A stretch of DNA of 64,000 nt, taken from assembly GCA_026545225.1 (NCBI GenBank), contig CM048852.1, positions 53,637,146-53,701,145 on the forward strand, read 5' to 3'. This DNA is from Cornus controversa (Eukaryota > Streptophyta > Magnoliopsida > Cornales > Cornaceae). Shown here one piece after another: positions 35,794 through 44,200 of the stretch. The position numbers were made by a program, and so were the translations under genes. Below the pieces are notes generated by a model. It was not told the DNA's origin. It ran no database searches and saw only the letters and a program-made list of their open reading frames with translations. Each line of letters starts with the position of its first letter. Position 1 is the stretch's first letter.

Positions 35794-38245
35794 GTGTGCG
35801 CGCATTGATCTTGACAGTTTGATGAGTCAAGAAAGTGGATTGCTCCTGCTAAAACATTTCAGTTTGTTCATTCCCGGTCTGCTCACAGCCTGTATAGTGT
35901 GATATTCCATCAAGTTGTCCACTTATGTTGTCCATTCATTTATCCAGGACATAAGCAGCTAGTACAGATTCATTTTTCTTTTCCTCTATTTTCTTTTTAA
36001 GAAATACACGCACATTGCACACCCATATCTTATCCAGGACCTCCCTCTTGGAGGGTGGTAGGCAAGGAAGCACGGACATGGACACGGGATACAGGTACGA
36101 CACGATACGGATATGGCGATACGAGACATCTCAAAAAAATAGGATACGGACACGGCAATGATACGTCAAATAAATAAATAAATAAAAATATAATATTATA
36201 CATAAAATATTAATTTTTATTCTTCAACCATACAATAAATATAGTTAAAGTAATTATACAAAATATAACAAGTTAAATCCTAGAAATTCACTATTTTTTC
36301 TAATATTCTTTATAATGACCCACTTACTTGAGGGTTTTAAAAATATTTTTGTTTTATTATAAAATGATTCTTATTTTCTAATCTATAAAAATTTTAATAT
36401 TACAATCTCAACCTCATTTTATAGAACAAAAAATTACAAATTTGTCCCAAAAAGTATCCCAGCCGTATTCCAGACGTATCCTGGCGTATCCCAGCCGTAT
36501 CCCCCGCGTATCCTAGCCGTATCCGATATTCAAAAAATAATTTAAAAAAATTAGATACTTAGCCATATCGGACACGTATCCTGGCCGTATTCATATCGGA
36601 TACGTGTCCGATACGGCCACAGGGCTCTTTTTGGAGTATCCATGCTTCATTGGTGGTAGGAGATACCACTCAAACAAATATGCTTTTTTGCCTTAAGGTC
36701 CCCTACTTCGCCAAATCATTGCCACCTTATGCATCCAAAAGAAGGGCCGTCTTCCTTCATACCGTAATCTGCCAGAAATGTTTAATTTTTTTTGCCATCT
36801 ATAGATGTGTCTACTTCCTTAGAGTGGTGTGAGTAACAAATTATGACGTAGTTTAATAATTAGATAATTATGGACACTAATTGTTTTTTATTTTGGATAT
36901 TCCAATTTGCTTCAGTAACATGGTATTGAATATTGAATTCTTCTTTAATGCAGGAGAATGGATATCAGCTTCTGTTTCTGAGTGCACGTGCAATTGTACA
37001 GGCATATCTAACTAGAAGCTTTCTACTCAATCTCAAACAGGTATTAACATTCACCATTCTTTGGAACATAATTATATTGGGCCTATTTTTCCTTGGTTTT
37101 TTTTATAATGATTGAAAATTGTCGGATGTGAACAATAAGGGAACCACTCTATCAATACTTTCTAGCTTAATAAATGAGTAATGGTTGGAATGTAGTTTTT
37201 GATGCAGTGGCATCAATGGTAGTATGGTCTTTTATTTTGAGTTTGGTTTTAGGTCTTTTTAGTTTTTGCTACATTTGGGACAATGTTTATGAGTTGTCTA
37301 TGTTTCACCCTCTACACACAAATTTCGTGGTTAAAAACAATACTAAAATAAGGTGGACAAATCAACAATTTTATTAATTTTGATAGAAAATGGGCACAAT
37401 CCTCTGAAACTCGTTACAAAAAGAAAATATCCTCTGATTCAATCTCCTTTGCAGTTTGGATCCAAGGGTTGCTCGAGCTTGATCTTGAATCAGATTAGAA
37501 CTTCAATGAAGAACGTCACGATTGTGATGTGCTTAGTATTCTTCTTCTTCAGAGCTTTGGAAGTTGGATGAATGTAGAGAGTCCGACAGAGTTTCAGTAT
37601 TCTGTCAGAATCTTCTCCCATTCTCCACCTCTTTACCTCTATTTATAGGCTTCGTAGAGGGGTAAAATTGTAACTTATATCATCCTTGATAATTATCTCA
37701 TTTTTTTATGATAATTATCCTTTATGGTAATTATACATGATTATCCCACGAGCATCCTATCCATTCTCATTCAATCATGGCGGGGGAGCAAGTCAAAATA
37801 GAAAAACTCACATTAGGTTTAGGGAATAAGTGTCAGTGTCGACCTAGCAGAGTGTTTTTGTCGTTGGTGTTCTTTTTGATCTCTACACATTTCACCGCTC
37901 CACCAGAAATTCCCTTTGCCCCTACCATACTCCAGCTTGGCAGTTTCCACCGCCTGTCCAAGGTTGAGCCTTGGGATTTCACAGCGGACTTAAAAAGCCA
38001 CCTACAAACGCTTTACGCCCAATCATTCCGGATAACGCTTGCATCCTTGTATTACCGCGGCTGCTGGCACAGAGTTAGCCGATGCTTATTCCCTGTGGGC
38101 CTTCTAGCCAGATACCGTCATTGCTTTTTCTTTGGGAAAAGAAGTTCACGACCCGTGGGCCTTCTACCTCCATGCGGCATTGCTCAGTCAAGCTTTTGCC
38201 CACTGCGGAAAATTCCCCACTGCTGCCTCCCGTAGGAGTTTGGGT

Positions 38246-38280
<35 letters not shown>

Positions 38281-41200
38281 GGACCAGCTACTGATCATCG
38301 CCTTGGTAAGCTATTGCCTCACCAATTAGCTAATCAGACGTGAGCCCCTCCTCGAGCGGATTCCTCCTTTTGCTCCTTAGCCTACAGGGTATTAGCAGTC
38401 GTTTCCAACTTTTGTTCCCTTCCCAAGGGCAGGTTCTTACGCGTTACTCACCGTCCGCCACTGGAAATGCCATTTCCCGTTCGATTTACATGTGTTAAGC
38501 ATGTCGCCATTGTTCATCCTAAGCTAGGATCAAAGTCTCCATGAGATTCATAGTTGCATTACTTATAGCTTCCTTGTTAGTAGACAAAGCGGATTCAGAG
38601 TTGGCTTTCATTCTAAGGCATAACTTGTATCCATACGCTTCATATTTGCCCCAGAAATATAGCCATCCTTGCCACCGTACATTAATCCCACGAGCCTCTT
38701 ATCCATTCTCATTCAATCACGGCGGGGCAGCAAGTCAAAATGCCTTTGCCCTTCCATCCTGTGGATAGATAGAGAAGGAGGGCAGAGCTTTTGGTTTTTT
38801 CATGTTGTTTAAGAGTTGAACAATGGTTTTTTAATGTTATCAAAAAGTTGAACAATGAAAATAGATGGCAAAAATTGATCAGGTCATCTAGGAACAAGGC
38901 TTAAGTTTACCGGTCTTTTAGGATGCCTCAGTTGCATACATCATTGTACTTCCATTTGACACCTATCGTAATGATAAATGGCTCGTCTCATCTTGACCTT
39001 CTCTTGAATTTTCAAAACTTCTGTCACTCCATCCCTGCAAGGGTAGAGAACCCATCGCTGTCCCGGTTGTGCTACTGGAGGCTCTTGGGAAGTCAGAATA
39101 GGAGAGCACTCATCTTGGGGTGGGCTTACTACTTTGATGCTTTCAGCAGTTATCCGCTCCGCACTTGGCTACCCAGGGTTTACCATGGGCACGATAACTG
39201 GTACACCAGAGGTGCGTCCTTCCCAGTCCTCTCGTACTAGGGAAAGGTCATCTCAATGCTTTAACTCCCACACTGGATATGGACCGAACTGTCTCACGAT
39301 GTTTTAAAACCAACTCATGTATCGCTTTAATGGGCGAATAGCTAACATTTGGAACATACTACAGCCCCAGGTGGCGAAGAGCCGACATCGAGGTGCCAAA
39401 CTTTCCTGTCGATGTGAGCTCTTGGGGATGATCAGCCTGTTATCTCTATAGTAACTTTTATCCGTTGAGTGACGACCCTTCCACTCAGCACTGTCGGATC
39501 ACTAAGGCCGACTTTCGTCCCTGCTCGATGGGTGGGTCTTGCAGTCAAGCTCCCTTCTGCTTTTCCACTCGTGGGCCAATCTCTGTCTGGCCCAAGGAAA
39601 CCATTGCACGCCTCCATTATCTTTTGGGAGGCCTATGCCCCATAGAAACTGTATGCCTAAGACTGTCCCTTCGCCCGTAGGTCCTGACATTGATGGTTCA
39701 GCACCCCCCCCCCCCCCGCCCCGCGGAAGGAGGCCTTTTTTGCCCCACCTAAGTTGCTTAAGAAAGGCCCAAAGCCAATCCCAGGGAACAGTAAAGCTTC
39801 ATAGGATTTTTCTGTCCAGTGCCTAGATCATTACGCCTTTCGTGTGGGTCGGAACTTACCCAACAAGGAATTTCGCTACCTTAGGATTGTTATAGTTATA
39901 GCCGCCGTTCACAGGGACTTCAGTCGCTGACTCCTCTGTCATCAGGTCACCAACTTCCTTGACCTTCTGGCACTCAGTAGATGTTAGCTCCCAGACATGG
40001 TCTTACGACTGCGGAGATCTGGGTTTTTGGTAAACAGTCGCCCAGACTTGATCACTGCGACTCCCTTTGTGCGGGGCACCCCTTCTTTAGAAATTGCGGG
40101 GCTATTTTGCTTCCTTAGAGAGAGTTGTCTCGCGCCCCTAGGTATTCTCTACCTACCCACCGGTGTCGGTTTTGGGTACATACCCTTTTGTTGAAGGTCA
40201 TTTGAGCTTTTCATGGGAGTATGGCATGGGTTACTTTAGCGCCGTAGCACCTGGTTATGTTGTTTTAAAAATGTATAACTCGCAAGTGTTTAAATCTATT
40301 GAAATATAGATTGACAAGAACAAGGTCAAACCCAAGGGAACACTTTGAGAAAAAAAACTAACACAAATTCAAATTAATTTAAAACTAATCTAGTTGAACA
40401 AAATTGGTTGATTTGAGAAATTAAAGTAACATGCAAATAAAATAACACGATTGAAATCAAATAGAGAAAATTATTAAGGTGTCAGATTCCATCACCATTA
40501 AATCCATAAAGCTTCTAATATTCATTTGCTAATTCTCAAACTTAGAGTAGCAATCAAGAAATCAATTTATTGCTTACTCAAGATTTAACAATAAAACACT
40601 ATAAAAATATATTAAAAAGGTAGATTTTCCTTCGCTTAAATAATGTAAGATTGTAAGCATTTTATATATCCAATTTAATGAAAGACAAAAGATCAAAGAT
40701 TTTCACTTTTAAGAAATACAAACCCAAGCTTTGATTAATTATAATACTTTCTAACTACCACATATACATGATATAAATGGTGAAAGAATTATAAAATAAT
40801 TAATCACAAGAAGCGAAAATCATAAGCATTTAAATCATACACATGAGAATCAATTAATGAACAAAATAACTTCACTTCATTAATGGAGGTTTCCTCCTCA
40901 ACCTTAGTTTCACATGGTAGAAGAAGATAACGAATAAATAAAATACATAATGAAATAAAATAAACAAATAAAACCCGGATTGTCTCTGTCTTCTCAACCC
41001 TGGCCTCCACTCGATTTTCCCTCTTTTTATTATACAGAGGTATTCTAGTGTTCCCCAAGTAGAAGAAAATAGGAAAGTGCTGAGAATAAAATATGCCAGA
41101 ATAATTTCATGAAATACAAATATCTTGGGTTTCATGCTAGCTTTTCATAGCCGCTGAGTTTGCTCAATTCCGATATCCGAGTCGAGAATATGGTTAAATT

Positions 41201-44200
41201 ACCATAATTGGTGTAATGTTTGCACATAATATTATGACTACTTTGACACGCGATTTTCACCCCTTAAATGTCAGAATTTGGGCTTCTTTGTGAAATACAA
41301 ATTTGTTCTCCTATGAATAAGCTTTCTGAAAACTTTGGGCTTGCATTAATCCGATACTCGAGTTGAAAGTTATGGCCCAAATAGTAAGGCTGTGCAGAGA
41401 AGTCGTGGGCTTTATATATGTTGAATTTGGGTCTTTTTCCACAAACATCTCCATAAACCTAAAAAGACACAAAACAACATTTATTAAATAAAATAATATA
41501 AAATAAATTACTAACAAATATAATTTTGAAGGTTTATTGTGCCAGAATTATGCACTTTTCACCTGGTACTCGAACATTGGCTCAAGGCATTTTCTCTACC
41601 CCTTCTCACCTTGAAAAAGCAGGGTCACCTTACGTCCTTGAACCGATAACCATCTTTCGGCTAACCTAGCCTCCTCCATCCCTAGGGACCAACAAGGGGT
41701 AGTACCGGAATATTCACTTGTCCATCGACCACACCTTTTGGCCTGATCTTAGGCCCTGACTCACCGTCCATGGACAAAGCTTGCAGAGGAACTTTAGGTT
41801 TTCGGGGCATTGGATTCTCACTAGTGTCCATTTAAAATTTGAATGTTGGGAGATTTTCTCTCTTAAAAAAATGTGATAAATTAAATTGGACCCACTACAA
41901 AATATGAGTCATGGGTTAACTTAAATTATCCAATTGGCCTAAGTCTATTTTCATGGATCAACTCAAATTATCCAACTAGTCCAAACCCACTTTCATGGGT
42001 TAAATTAAATTACTCAATAAGCCCCGACTCACTTAAAAAAAGGGTCAAAGAATAATTATGTATAATTATCATGAAGGATAATTATCATAAATAAATGAGA
42101 TAATTATCAAGGATGATATAATTTACAATTTTACCCCTCTATGAGCCTATAAATAGAGGTAGAGAGGTGAAGAATGGGAGAGGACTTCTGATTTAGTACT
42201 GAAGTTTTGTCGGACTTTACATTCATCCAACTTCCAAATCTCTGAAAAAGAACACTTAGCTCATCACAATGGTGCCATTCTTCGTTGAAGTTCTAACCCG
42301 ATTCATGATCAAGCTCGAGCAAACCCTTGGATCCAAACCGCAAAGGAGATTAAATAAGAAGATATTTTCTTTTTTAAAGAGTTACAGATTTGCTATCTAA
42401 ATTAATAAAATTGTTGATTTGTCCACCTTATTTTAGTTTTTTTTTTCACCCAAAATTTGTGTGTACAAATTTCTAGCACGCCCGGTGGGACCCCTCCGCC
42501 TCTTATCTCTTTCTCCTACATCATACCTTCAGGACTTCTTGTCGTCAGAATCTATGGCTCCTCCCAAACTACAAGCAAGAAAGCTCCAAAAGACATGGCT
42601 GCCGCAATCCTCCGGTGTTGGACCATTTGAAGAATGCCCCATTTGAGTGGGACCAAGCTTGTCAAAATGCTTTTGATAGTATCAAGAAATACCGTCTCAA
42701 TCCTCCGGTGTTGGGAGTATTGAAAAGCTGCTTATACTTTACATTGTTGTGCAAGAAGAATCACTTGGTGCCCCTCTTGCACAAAATAATGAAAAACTCA
42801 AAGAGGTGGCCTTATACTGCTTAAGTTGTAGGCTTACGGTAACTGAGCTGAAGTACCCTCCAATTGAAAAAACATGTCTCATATTAGTTTTCGCCTCTAA
42901 GAAATTGAGGCATTATTTTCTGGCTCATTCAATACATCCTTCTCCTTGCAAACCCTAGGCCATTATGATCACTCTCTATGATTCCCTAGTGGTGCAGTTG
43001 GTCTAAGCTCCTGCATTCACTTTTTTTTTTTCTTCTTTTCAGTCTTGATGGTGACACTACCATCCTAAGAGAACAACATGAGCTAAAACACAACTGGTTA
43101 ATTGCTGCAGGATGGGAAAGCTTTACCCAATGGACCTGTTGTTATTTCACCTGATGGTCTATTTCCCTCATTGTACCGCGAAGGTGAGGTCCTAATCTAC
43201 ATTAAATTGCTTTAGCTTGTATAAATAATCATGCATAACGGTTGTTTATGCTTCTAAGGAAAAATCATGATTTCTTTCTGATTGTTAATCGATCATCATG
43301 TGATCTTTTTCTTTTGTTATGCTATTAATACATATCAAAGAGAAATAGGGATGCTGAAACATTTTTGATAAAATGCACAAATCTCAGGCAGATCGAAAAA
43401 ACTTGCACTGCTACTAAGTTAACTTTGAATTAACTTTATCATCATTTGTTGTCTCTAATGACAAGTTTGTATATGCATATGATAGATTTACATTAATTAA
43501 TATTTGAAAACCCTATGAGAAATGGGTTTGAATTTAATGTGTACATTTGTTATGTTAAGCATGACTGCATATTGGTCTCAGGTCTCTCCATTAGTGAAAT
43601 TGGGTTCTATTACATGAATCATTTTCTAAGTTCTGCTCTATCGAAAGCTGTAACTTAAGTTAAATCACACACTATGTTCTTTCCTTGCTATCTCGATTCT
43701 TCTCCTTCCCACACAACTTCCTCATTGATGCAGTTGCTTAAATTCGTTAAAGATGACCAACTTCCTCATTGATACAGTTGCTTAGATTCGTTAAATATGG
43801 TCAAACCATCTTAGTTGCGTACTTCAACTCTCATAAAGTCGTAATTATTCATAATTTATATTTCTCTTTCTATCACACATCCATGCTAACATCCTGAATT
43901 TGACCACACATTTTATAAATATGCTGTTTCTAAGGCAGCGTTCACTAACGGAAAACACTTTGTGTTTTTTGTTGTCAACCTCTAAAGAGGTAAAAATAAA
44001 AATAAAAATGATGTTTATTAATTTGTTTTTGTTTTTTCATTATAGAAAATACTTTTCCTTTTTGTAAAGAAAAGAATAAACATAAAAAAGATGTTTTCAC
44101 CATTTTTTTACTGTAGCGGCAGAAGTGTTTTTCGACTACTGCAGCGGAACTATCGGATAAGATTTCAAGTGATTGCCTTCAGATAGCGCCTTGCCCATCT

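Noticed and set aside
37777-40194. Several open reading frames across the plastid rDNA
   Set aside because: They lie in ribosomal RNA sequence in reverse orientation and are not proteins.
37828-41826. Functional rRNA genes
   Set aside because: 16S and 23S are truncated, rearranged, mutated and interrupted, and sit inside a nuclear intron.
37312-42467. A single DNA transposon with ~430-bp terminal inverted repeats carrying plastid DNA
   Set aside because: The right repeat is longer and is followed by a primer-binding-site-like sequence and gypsy coding relics, so these are LTRs rather than transposon ends.
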